A stretch of 64,000 bases of DNA from Dehalococcoidia bacterium (lineage in GTDB: Bacteria; Chloroflexota; Dehalococcoidia; Lucifugimonadales; Lucifugimonadaceae). Shown in pieces: positions 1-6,680 of this stretch. A program made the position numbers and the translations under genes. The notes below the pieces were generated by a model. It worked only from the letters and a program-made list of their open reading frames with translations. It did no database searches and was not told the DNA's origin. Position 1 is the stretch's first letter. Each line of letters opens with the position of its first letter. The stretch is taken from positions 85,465 through 149,464 of the forward strand of contig JAKUNJ010000005.1 of NCBI GenBank assembly GCA_022451965.1, in the 5' to 3' direction.

Positions 1-144
1 AACTCCTGGAATAATTAATCCTTTACTTTCAGAGATTATTTTTTCATTAAAAGTAATTTCATTATTAGGGTTAAATTTATCGACTGCTTTTTTAACGCTA
101 TGAAAGTTTGCAGATTTTGTATCTAATATTGATATGTCAGACAT
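1..144 (-). CDS. hisH: Imidazole glycerol phosphate synthase, glutaminase subunit HisH (5' part only)
   Basis: Only the first 48 codons are present; the gene runs off the left edge of the window. Translation from the ATG at 144 gives MSDISILDTKSANFHSVKKA and continues to a GLIIPGV segment. This matches the HisH N-terminus, where a hydrophobic strand precedes a (Y)GxxNxxSV(K/Q)KA segment and then the LILPGVG loop of class I glutamine amidotransferases. HisH supplies ammonia to HisF in histidine biosynthesis. The catalytic Cys-His-Glu triad lies outside the window. The start is 3 bases beyond the stop of the cobalamin adenosyltransferase gene, so the two are probably co-transcribed. Confidence 0.8.
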   Translation of the reverse strand, partial: MSDISILDTKSANFHSVKKAVDKFNPNNEITFNEKIISESKGLIIPGV

Positions 145-147
145 TAT

Positions 148-708
148 TTATTCCGTTGCTCTTAGATATTCACTATCCCTATCAATATATCTAGCTATGA
201 TAAAAAGTAAATCACTTAATCTATTTAGGTAAATAAGTATATTTTTATTATTTAATAGTTTTAAGTCCTTAACTTTGACACAAAGTCTTTCTGATTTTCT
301 ACAAGAAGTTCTAGCTATATCTATAAAAGATGATAATAAGCTGCCTCCAGGAAGTACAAAATAATTTATTTTAGGGGTTATCGATTGATATTTATCAATA
401 ATTTGTTCAATTTCTAATATCATTTCTTCTGTTAGATAATTATATTTTTTCTTTAATTCATCATACTTTTCAGTTGGACAGGCAATTTCAGAAGATATTA
501 TAAAAAGTTTTCTTTGTAACTTAATTATTATTTCTGAAATTTCTTTATCTTTACTTTCTGATGATAAGGAATAAGCTGCACCTAAGTTAGAAATACATTC
601 ATCAATTGCTCCATAGCATTCAACTCTTGCATCAAGTTTTGAAACTTTTTTGCCGAATAATAAAAAAGTTTCTCCTTTATCTCCGTTTTTTGTATATAGT
701 CTAGCCAA
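148..708 (-). CDS. Cob(I)alamin adenosyltransferase, PduO/MMAB type
   Basis: The 186-residue protein transfers the adenosyl group of ATP to cob(I)alamin to make coenzyme B12. It shows the family marks in order: TKNGDKGET at the N-terminus (the TKxGDxGxT ATP loop), RVECYGAIDECISNLG around residues 28-43, VLPGGS followed by the ARTSCRKSER segment near residue 135, and YLNRLSDLLFIIAR at the C-terminus. The predicted start is a TTG, and the protein then begins as PduO-type enzymes usually do. Cobalamin-dependent partners are not visible here. It lies directly upstream of hisH on the same strand and is divergent from the iscA-like gene; the 101-bp gap between them is AT-rich and probably holds both promoters. 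Confidence 0.9.
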   Translation of the reverse strand: MARLYTKNGDKGETFLLFGKKVSKLDARVECYGAIDECISNLGAAYSLSSESKDKEISEIIIKLQRKLFIISSEIACPTEKYDELKKKYNYLTEEMILEIEQIIDKYQSITPKINYFVLPGGSLLSSFIDIARTSCRKSERLCVKVKDLKLLNNKNILIYLNRLSDLLFIIARYIDRDSEYLRATE

Positions 709-809
709 ATCTTTTTTTTTATGTTTTTTTTTATATAATAAATACTACAATGATTTTATAATCATGGCATTAATCCTGTATAGGAATTAGCATAAAAAGC
801 TCTATAAAT

Positions 810-1157
810 ATGACTAGTAAAATCCCACTAAATACAATAAAGATTTCTGAAAAGGCTTCTCAGAAGGTTAAAGAGTTTGCTGCTAGAGATTCATTGAATA
901 AATTTGGTTTGAAAGTAGCTGTTAGAGCAGGTGGATGCTCAGGGCTTGAATATGTTCTTGATATAGTTGATGGTCCTGATGAAAATGATAAAGTAATAAC
1001 TCAAAATGGACTAGAAGTTTATATTCCTAAGAAAGCATATGTTTTTTTAGCTGGAACCTTCCTTGATTATACTGATGGACTCAATGGAAAAGGATTTGAG
1101 TTTGTAAATCCTAATGCTAAATCATCATGCGGATGTGGAGACTCTTTTTCTGTCTAA
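810..1157 (+). CDS. HesB/IscA/ErpA family iron-sulfur cluster carrier
   Basis: This 115-residue A-type carrier receives Fe-S clusters and delivers them to apo-proteins. The three conserved ligand cysteines are present: Cys43 in RAGGCSGLEY, and Cys107 and Cys109 in SSCGCGDSF at the C-terminus. Length and cysteine spacing are normal for the family. Whether it is IscA, SufA or ErpA cannot be decided from sequence alone. The stop codon is directly followed by ygfZ, whose product also acts in Fe-S protein maturation, so the pair probably forms a small Fe-S operon. The main SUF operon lies separately at 38203-42226. Confidence 0.92.
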   Translation: MTSKIPLNTIKISEKASQKVKEFAARDSLNKFGLKVAVRAGGCSGLEYVLDIVDGPDENDKVITQNGLEVYIPKKAYVFLAGTFLDYTDGLNGKGFEFVNPNAKSSCGCGDSFSV

Positions 1158-1158
1158 A

Positions 1159-2001
1159 ATGAAAAGTCTTAAGAACCTAATTTATCGGTTTAATTACCCA
1201 CTATGTAATGTTTTATCAGGAGTTGAATCGTATAAATTAAGTGGAATAGATGCAATTTCTTTTTTGGATAGAATATCAACAAATAAAATTGAAAATAAAT
1301 TAAATAATAATTCTTCTAAAACAATACTAACCAATAATAAAGGTTCAATCATTGACATACTAAACTATAAAGTCTTAGATGAGAAAAATATTTTATTTAC
1401 AATCGAGTCTAATAATTCCAAAACTATTGAATACTTAAAAAGCTTAATAATATTAGAAGATGTAGAAATTGTTAAGAATAGAATTCTTTCAAAGGTTTCT
1501 ATTTATTCTAAAGATAAATTATCTGATAATTTAAATTTTTCTTCATATGATTTTTTTTATCAAGAAGTTTTAGAATCCTTATATGTATATGAGATATATG
1601 TAGAAAAAAAATTACATGAATCAATGTTATCTGAATTTCAGATTATAGATGAAAATAAGAAACAATTAATTGACATACATAATAATAAATTTGAATTTGA
1701 TCCTAAATTAGAAAAAATTAACCCTTTAGAAACAGGACTTTATGATTATGTTTCTTTCAACAAAGGGTGTTATGTTGGTCAAGAAGTTATAGCACGTCTT
1801 CATAACTACCAAAAAGTATCAAGAAGTATAACTAAATTCTACTCAAATCATAAATTATCTATTAATACTATTTTTAAGACTAAAAATAATATTTCCGGAA
1901 AAATTATAAGTATAGTTAAAGAAGATAAAAGCTATATTGGACTTTGTTTAGTGAAAAAAAAAGATATAGAAAGTGTGTCAGAAAATTATATTTTGATTTA
2001 A
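1159..2001 (+). CDS. ygfZ: YgfZ/GcvT-like folate-binding protein for Fe-S enzyme maturation
   Basis: The family signature KGCYVGQEVIARLHN is intact near residues 205-220. It contains the functionally important cysteine of the K-G-C-Y-x-G-Q-E motif that separates YgfZ from the glycine-cleavage T-protein. YgfZ is a tetrahydrofolate-binding protein needed for the activity of some Fe-S enzymes. I place the start at the ATG at 1159, one base after the iscA-like stop; an upstream ATG at 1114 would overlap the conserved C-terminus of that gene and is unlikely. The product is about 280 residues, slightly short for the family. The stop interlocks with that of fabL on the opposite strand. Confidence 0.85.
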   Translation: MKSLKNLIYRFNYPLCNVLSGVESYKLSGIDAISFLDRISTNKIENKLNNNSSKTILTNNKGSIIDILNYKVLDEKNILFTIESNNSKTIEYLKSLIILEDVEIVKNRILSKVSIYSKDKLSDNLNFSSYDFFYQEVLESLYVYEIYVEKKLHESMLSEFQIIDENKKQLIDIHNNKFEFDPKLEKINPLETGLYDYVSFNKGCYVGQEVIARLHNYQKVSRSITKFYSNHKLSINTIFKTKNNISGKIISIVKEDKSYIGLCLVKKKDIESVSENYILI

Positions 2002-2750
2002 CGAAGAAGAAGCGTGTCTCCTCCGTCAACAAGGATATTTTGCCCTACAATCATATCACCTGCTTCCGAGCATAGATATATAACAACTTTTGCTACATCA
2101 TTTGTTAGAAGTTTTCTCTGTTTAGGATTTTTCCTATTTAGAATTTTATTAATTTCCTCTTGATTAGGGAAATGTTTTATTGCATCAGTATCTAAAAGAG
2201 AGGCAGAAATAGAATTTACACTAATATCCCTAGAGGCTAAATCATATGCCAGATATCTTGTAACTGATTCTAGAGCTGCTTTTGAGACACCAATAGAAAA
2301 ATAATTATTTAGTACTTTAGTAGAACCAGGAGAGCTAATATTTATAATTTTACCTTTTTTATTAATATTAGAATAAAGATTTCTTGATAATATCCAAGGA
2401 CCTTTTACATTGACTTGCATAGTCCAATCCCAGTGTTTTTCTGTAGTATCAATAGAGTTTTTCATAACTCCTGAAGCTGCATTATTAATTAAATAATCAA
2501 ACTTTATTTTCTCCTTAATTATAATTTCAGAAAAATCTTCAATATTTTTAGTACTCAACAAATTTAGTTTGAAATATTTTGCAGTTACTCCAAATTTTTC
2601 AATTTCTATCTTAAGTTTTTTTGATTCACTAATACTTCTAGAATAAGTAAAAATTACGTTACAATCATTTCTTGCAAATTCTAAGCATAGCTCTTTACCC
2701 AAACCTCTAGTTCCACCTGTAATTAATACAGTTTTATTTTTTAATATCAT
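1998..2750 (-). CDS. fabL: Enoyl-[acyl-carrier-protein] reductase III (FabL)
   Basis: This short-chain dehydrogenase-fold protein of 250 residues would reduce trans-2-enoyl-ACP with NAD(P)H, the last step of each fatty acid elongation cycle. The N-terminal TGGTRGLG nucleotide loop and the NNAAS motif are typical SDR. The catalytic region is not the classical YxxxK: it reads NYFSIGVSKAALE, with Tyr and Lys separated by six residues, the spacing of enoyl-ACP reductases. The following segments (RYLA, NSISASLLDTDAIKHFPN, DMIVGQNILVDGG) closely parallel Bacillus FabL. Its start overlaps the fabG stop by 4 bases, and plsX lies upstream, so it fits a type II fatty acid synthesis operon. Confidence 0.87.
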   Translation of the reverse strand: MILKNKTVLITGGTRGLGKELCLEFARNDCNVIFTYSRSISESKKLKIEIEKFGVTAKYFKLNLLSTKNIEDFSEIIIKEKIKFDYLINNAASGVMKNSIDTTEKHWDWTMQVNVKGPWILSRNLYSNINKKGKIINISSPGSTKVLNNYFSIGVSKAALESVTRYLAYDLASRDISVNSISASLLDTDAIKHFPNQEEINKILNRKNPKQRKLLTNDVAKVVIYLCSEAGDMIVGQNILVDGGDTLLLR

Positions 2751-3490
2751 ATAGCCATACCACCATCGACTCTAATTATCTCTCCTGTTATATATCTAGC
2801 TTCTTCTCTAGACAAAAAAGCTGCTATTGGAGCAATTTCATCAGGTTCCCCGAATCTTTGCATGGGAATCCATGACATCACTTCATTCTTTACTTTATCT
2901 GAAAGTACATCTGTAGTAGCAGTAGATATATATCCAGGTGCTATAACATTTACAGTTATATTTCTAGTTGCCACTTCTTTAGCAACTGATTTTGTAAAAG
3001 AATGAATTCCTGCTTTTGAAGCAGAATAATTTGACTGACCAATATTACCTCTTATACCTACAACAGAAGAAATATTTATGACTCTTCCCCATCTATTTTT
3101 TATCATATTGTTTATACAAAGCTTGGTACAATAAAAAGTCCCTTTGAGGTTTGTATCTATGACTTTATCAAAATCTTCAGGCTTCATTCTCATTAGTAAT
3201 GAATCTGAAATAATACCTGCGTTATTATATAGTATTTCTACTGGTCCTAAAGAATTTTCTACTTGTTTAATCATTTCTTGTACCTCTTCAAGTTTTGAAA
3301 CATTAGCTTTTACTATCATCCCCGAAGAGCCTCTTTTATTTATTTCTTTTAAAACTTCTTCAGCATCTTCTTTATGAGAATTATAATTTATAGCTATTTT
3401 ATGTCCTTGTTCTGCAAGTCGTAGAGCTATAGCTCTTCCTATCCCTCTTGAGGCTCCAGTAATTAATACTATTCTTGGTAATTCTTCCAT
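2747..3490 (-). CDS. fabG: 3-oxoacyl-[acyl-carrier-protein] reductase (FabG)
   Basis: This 247-residue classical SDR should reduce 3-oxoacyl-ACP with NADPH. Visible motifs are the Rossmann loop TGASRGIGRAIA, NNAG near residue 90, the catalytic Ser in INISS, and YSASKAG with the YxxxK pair. The end carries YITGEIIRVDGGMAI, typical of FabG. The start overlaps the plsX stop by a single base and the stop overlaps the fabL start, so the three genes are translationally coupled. This context makes FabG more likely than a general SDR. Confidence 0.92.
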   Translation of the reverse strand: MEELPRIVLITGASRGIGRAIALRLAEQGHKIAINYNSHKEDAEEVLKEINKRGSSGMIVKANVSKLEEVQEMIKQVENSLGPVEILYNNAGIISDSLLMRMKPEDFDKVIDTNLKGTFYCTKLCINNMIKNRWGRVINISSVVGIRGNIGQSNYSASKAGIHSFTKSVAKEVATRNITVNVIAPGYISTATTDVLSDKVKNEVMSWIPMQRFGEPDEIAPIAAFLSREEARYITGEIIRVDGGMAI

Positions 3491-4491
3491 TATTTTCCTT
3501 TAGTTTCAGATCTTATTTTATTAATAGCCTCAATTTGCTTACTAACCCAATCATTTTCAATTGTAATTCTAGCTGTATTAATAGCACTAACGATAGTGTC
3601 TATTTTTGATGCTCCATGACCTATTATACCTATCCCTTTAATACCAAATATAGGTCCTCCTCCATATGACTCTGAGACTATATTTGTTTTATTAAAAATT
3701 TCTTTAGCTAAATCTTTGTCACCATTTTTATATAAAATTTCATTTGATATTTTTTTCCCTAATCCTTCAGTTATTTTCAGTAATATATTCCCTACAAATC
3801 CATCACAAATAACCACATCTACTTTACTTTCAAATAAGTCTTCTGGCTCTATATTACCTACAAAATTTAGAGAGCTTTTAGATAGTAATTCAAATGAATC
3901 TTTTATAAGCATATTTCCTTTACCTTCTTCAGAGCCAACAGATAATAAAGCTACTTTAGGATTATCTTTATTAAACATCAATTTAGAAACTTGATTACCA
4001 ATTGCCGCAAAGTCGACTAGTTGAGTAGATTTGGTATCAACATTTGATCCCAAATCTAAAATGATCATTTCAGGAGAATAACCTATGACTGGTCCACCAA
4101 TTGAACCCCTTTCAATTCCATCAATTGTCCCAAATAAGATTGTTGCAGCAGCTAAGCTAGCTCCTGAAGAACCCATACTAACAAATCCGTCAGCATGCCC
4201 TTTCTTGACTAATCCAGCAGATACAAAAACTGATGCTTTCGGCTTAGACCGAAAAGCATGAACAGGACTTTCTCCTTCCATAACAATTCCTTCAGAAGGT
4301 ATGATTTTCATTTTTTCAGATATTTCTTGAGGATATTTTTCAAGCTCTTTTTGAATTTTTTTTAGATCTCCCACTAGAGCTACATTAATTCCTAATTCTG
4401 TAATTGCTCTAATAGCAGCTGGAACCGTAACACTGGGACCTATATCTCCACCCATGGCATCTAAAGCTATAACTCCATTAAATTTTTCCAT
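3490..4491 (-). CDS. plsX: Phosphate acyltransferase PlsX
   Basis: The 333-residue protein makes acyl phosphate from acyl-ACP and phosphate, the entry to phospholipid synthesis by the PlsX/PlsY route. Recognition rests on the N-terminal IALDAMGGDIGPSVTVPAA segment and later family segments such as EGESPVHAFRSKPKASVFV and CDGFVGNILLKITEG. The length is normal. A clear AGAGGA ribosome-binding site lies just upstream of the ATG. In many bacteria plsX sits next to fab genes, as here, where fabG and fabL follow and a MaoC-like dehydratase pair precedes. Confidence 0.95.
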   Translation of the reverse strand: MEKFNGVIALDAMGGDIGPSVTVPAAIRAITELGINVALVGDLKKIQKELEKYPQEISEKMKIIPSEGIVMEGESPVHAFRSKPKASVFVSAGLVKKGHADGFVSMGSSGASLAAATILFGTIDGIERGSIGGPVIGYSPEMIILDLGSNVDTKSTQLVDFAAIGNQVSKLMFNKDNPKVALLSVGSEEGKGNMLIKDSFELLSKSSLNFVGNIEPEDLFESKVDVVICDGFVGNILLKITEGLGKKISNEILYKNGDKDLAKEIFNKTNIVSESYGGGPIFGIKGIGIIGHGASKIDTIVSAINTARITIENDWVSKQIEAINKIRSETKGK

Positions 4492-4503
4492 TTTATTCCT
4501 CTT

Positions 4504-4869
4504 TTATTCTGTTGTGAATGAAGCCGAAACAACTTCCTCACCACTTTCGTTCATACATAGAATTTTAATATTTTTCCCAATTCCTTCAATACTATTTTCT
4601 TTATGGAATATTCTTATTTTTTCTTCTGAATATACAGGATTCTTAAATCTTCCTTCAAAATTTGAATTATTGAACCAATCTTCAGAATAGTATTTATATA
4701 GATACTCCATAATTATAGAAAGAGTTAGCATTCCATGAGCTATTCTTTTCTTAAATTGACTTTTTTCTGCAAATTCTTCATCCAAATGAATTGGGTTAAA
4801 ATCCTTTGATGCAGAGGCATAGTCATTGATCATTTGTTGAGTAACTACTATTTCAAAAAAATCTTTAAT
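4504..4869 (-). CDS. MaoC-like (R)-hydratase, HadB-like subunit, probable ATT start
   Basis: This single-hotdog MaoC protein carries the hydratase 2 motif: YASASKDFNPIHLDEEFA followed by RIAHGML, with the catalytic Asp and His of DFNPIH. An ATG exists at 4833, but it would remove the first strand (EIVVTQQ) and lacks a ribosome-binding site. In frame upstream, an ATT at 4869 sits 6 bases after a perfect AGGAG and overlaps the TAA stop of the preceding gene, which looks like translational coupling. From that ATT the product is 121 residues. Together with its upstream neighbour it resembles the HadA/HadB pair of mycobacterial FAS-II, and its position beside plsX, fabG and fabL suggests 3-hydroxyacyl-ACP dehydratase. 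That function is inferred. Confidence 0.75.
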   Translation of the reverse strand: MKDFFEIVVTQQMINDYASASKDFNPIHLDEEFAEKSQFKKRIAHGMLTLSIIMEYLYKYYSEDWFNNSNFEGRFKNPVYSEEKIRIFHKENSIEGIGKNIKILCMNESGEEVVSASFTTE

Positions 4870-5254
4870 TTTTTTCTCCTAAATCACTTATTAAGATTGT
4901 ACTAATTGATTCTCCTAAATTAATTTTAGAACCATCTCTGTATTGAATCTTAATTTTTATAAAGAAATTTCCTCTTCTTTCTGTTTTTGAAACTATTTCT
5001 GGATAGGCAAAAACCGTTTCTTTTTCATTGATCTTTTTAATCCATTTTACTGTTTGATTCAAATGAACTGCGCCTTCTTCTAAATTTATATCTTCCAATA
5101 GAATTCCAAAACTGGTTGAAATTAAGTAGAAAGGGGAATGATTTCTAATATCTCTATTTTTTATAGCTTTAGAATATGCATCTGAGGATTTTTCATCATA
5201 AGTGATTTCATATGGTCCAAATTTATGACCAATTTCAAATTCCTTAATTGCCAT
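4865..5254 (-). CDS. MaoC-like dehydratase N-terminal-type protein, HadA-like subunit
   Basis: The 129-residue protein begins IKEFEIGHKFGPYEITYDEK and has the length and layout of the MaoC_dehydrat_N hotdog family (the FAS1-like dehydratase domain). It lacks the DxNPIH catalytic motif found in the next gene. This non-catalytic/catalytic pairing is the pattern of the heterodimeric HadAB and HadBC dehydratases. The start ATG follows an AGAGGA site and overlaps the 3' end of the ResA-like gene, and its stop overlaps the ATT start of the HadB-like gene. The proposed role is to form the acyl-binding half of a 3-hydroxyacyl-ACP dehydratase. Substrate and partner are inferred from context only. Confidence 0.65.
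   Translation of the reverse strand: MAIKEFEIGHKFGPYEITYDEKSSDAYSKAIKNRDIRNHSPFYLISTSFGILLEDINLEEGAVHLNQTVKWIKKINEKETVFAYPEIVSKTERRGNFFIKIKIQYRDGSKINLGESISTILISDLGEKN
4876..4880 (-). promoter_or_regulatory. Ribosome-binding site AGGAG that decides an ATT start
   Basis: On the minus strand AGGAG is followed by six A residues and then ATT at 4869. The next in-frame ATG is 36 bases further on and has no such site before it. The ATT overlaps the stop of the HadA-like gene (AATTAA). Confidence 0.6.
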
Positions 5255-5828
5255 TATCTTTATCCTCTTGCAAAAGTCTCTCTAGGTAACCGTCTAATGA
5301 TTTTTTATTATTAGGACCATTTATCTTAAATGCAAATGATCCATCGCTTTTAACAAAAAATTTTTCAGGTACAGCTATTACTCCAAAGTCTACTGCAGTA
5401 CTACCATTATTATCAATTATTATATCGTACTGAATATCGTATTTATTTATAAATTCTTGGATTTCATTAGGTTGATCCCAGACCGCAATTCCAACGAAAT
5501 TTATTCCCCTAAAACTCCATTCTTTTTGAGCATCAGATAAAATATACGCCTCTTTGATGCATGGACCGCACCAAGAAGACCAAAAATCAATCACTAATGG
5601 TTTACCTTTATAATCAGATAAATTTATCCTTTTACCATCAATAGTTTCTAAACTAAATTTAGTACCTTCTGGAGCAGAAATAGAAACTTCTCCCAGTATA
5701 CTATTTACTCCCAAATTTATTTTTGGAGTTTTTTCACTAACACTTCCAGCAATCATTAATGAAAAAAATAAAACTAGAAAGAGAAAAGAAATTATTATTA
5801 TTAGATTTTTAGAATTAATTATTTTCAA
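5244..5828 (-). CDS. ResA/TlpA/CcmG-like membrane-anchored thioredoxin
   Basis: One N-terminal transmembrane anchor (residues about 8-28) is followed by an extracytoplasmic thioredoxin-like domain. The redox motif is WSSWCGPC, and the LSDYKGKPLVIDFWSSWC context and the cis-proline region (VIAVPEKFFV) are typical of ResA/TlpA. Such proteins keep apocytochrome c haem-binding cysteines reduced for haem attachment. It lies in the same run as ccmF and ccmH, just downstream of ACIII, which needs at least six c-type haems. The start overlaps the 3' end of the preceding exported-protein gene by 14 bases. Confidence 0.87.
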   Translation of the reverse strand: MKIINSKNLIIIISFLFLVLFFSLMIAGSVSEKTPKINLGVNSILGEVSISAPEGTKFSLETIDGKRINLSDYKGKPLVIDFWSSWCGPCIKEAYILSDAQKEWSFRGINFVGIAVWDQPNEIQEFINKYDIQYDIIIDNNGSTAVDFGVIAVPEKFFVKSDGSFAFKINGPNNKKSLDGYLERLLQEDKDNGN

Positions 5829-6588
5829 TTTTTTTTCTTCTATTTATAAAAAATCTAATAATAAAAAAAAATATTATGAAATTAATCATAATTAAGATTA
5901 TTACCAAATTTAATATTTCGTAATTTAGACTACCTGTTATTTTATTTATGAATGAGCTTGGAATATCTTTCATTTCAATATTCAAGTAATCACCCTTTGA
6001 GTAATTTTCTCCTATATATTCATCAAAAATATTTGATGAAATATTTATTTGTTTTGAGAAATCAATATTATTTCCCAAAATTACTCCAGCTCCTTCAGGA
6101 ATAATTATCTTAAAATTATTTGCTCCATGCGGTAAATGTAAAGGAAATAATAGTTCCGATGATTTATATTTGATATTAAAATTAAATATTAGATTATACT
6201 CTCCAGGAGGAATATCAGATGTTATAGCAAAGCCTTTTGATAGTTCTATCAAGTTACCGTCCGGAAGGTCTGTTTCTACGTATAAATCAGAAAAACCTTC
6301 AGGTAAACTAAACCTTAGAAAATTCATACCCGTAGATGCAACGTCTGTAAAATTAGGAGAAAATATCATATCTGTAGGATTTTCAATCTTAACTGCTGTG
6401 ATTACTGATAATACTTGATCATTTTGATTAACAGATAAAATTGACATATTGTATTCTTTTATATTTATTTCATTAATGTCCAACGATTCATTTGCATAAA
6501 TATAATTTGAATAATTATTAAAATTAAGTGCTAATATAATCCATAAAAATACAAAGTTAGAGATCCTGATTCTATTCATCATTTTCAT
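5815..6588 (-). CDS. Exported, C-terminally membrane-anchored protein of unknown function
   Basis: I do not recognise the family. The protein has a signal-like N-terminus (basic stretch, then a hydrophobic segment to about residue 25), an extracytoplasmic body of about 190 residues rich in beta-type segments, and a C-terminal transmembrane helix followed by the basic tail RRKKIENN. I place the start at 6588, the first of three ATG codons close together, because a longer form from 6621 would cover most of the 35-aa gene upstream; the exact ATG is uncertain. Its place between ccmF and the ResA-like gene suggests a role in cytochrome c assembly at the outer face of the membrane. This is inference from position only. 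Confidence 0.6.
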   Translation of the reverse strand: MKMMNRIRISNFVFLWIILALNFNNYSNYIYANESLDINEINIKEYNMSILSVNQNDQVLSVITAVKIENPTDMIFSPNFTDVASTGMNFLRFSLPEGFSDLYVETDLPDGNLIELSKGFAITSDIPPGEYNLIFNFNIKYKSSELLFPLHLPHGANNFKIIIPEGAGVILGNNIDFSKQINISSNIFDEYIGENYSKGDYLNIEMKDIPSSFINKITGSLNYEILNLVIILIMINFIIFFFIIRFFINRRKKIENN

Positions 6589-6679
6589 CTTTATCTTTCT
6601 TTTTATAAAAAGGGCTAACAATTAGATATGTTGAAAATAAAACTAATAAAAGAAATATTACTGAGAATAATAATTCCAT
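6572..6679 (-). CDS. Small single-pass membrane protein (35 aa) in the cytochrome c maturation run
   Basis: On the minus strand an AAAGGA site precedes the ATG at 6679. The product is 35 residues: a hydrophobic helix starting MELLFSVIFLLLVLFSTYL, a short turn, and a charged tail, ending at a TAG at 6572. It begins 2 bases after the ccmF stop and its 3' end overlaps the start of the next gene. Size, topology (one helix then a lysine/acidic tail) and position next to ccmF recall CcmD-like small proteins, but I cannot show homology. The good ribosome-binding site and tight packing support a real gene. Confidence 0.55.
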   Translation of the reverse strand: MELLFSVIFLLLVLFSTYLIVSPFYKKKDKDENDE

Positions 6680-6680
6680 T

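Noticed and set aside
1998-2750. Annotation as a second FabG or generic SDR
   Set aside because: The catalytic Tyr and Lys are six residues apart (enoyl reductase spacing), and the flanking blocks match FabL rather than FabG.
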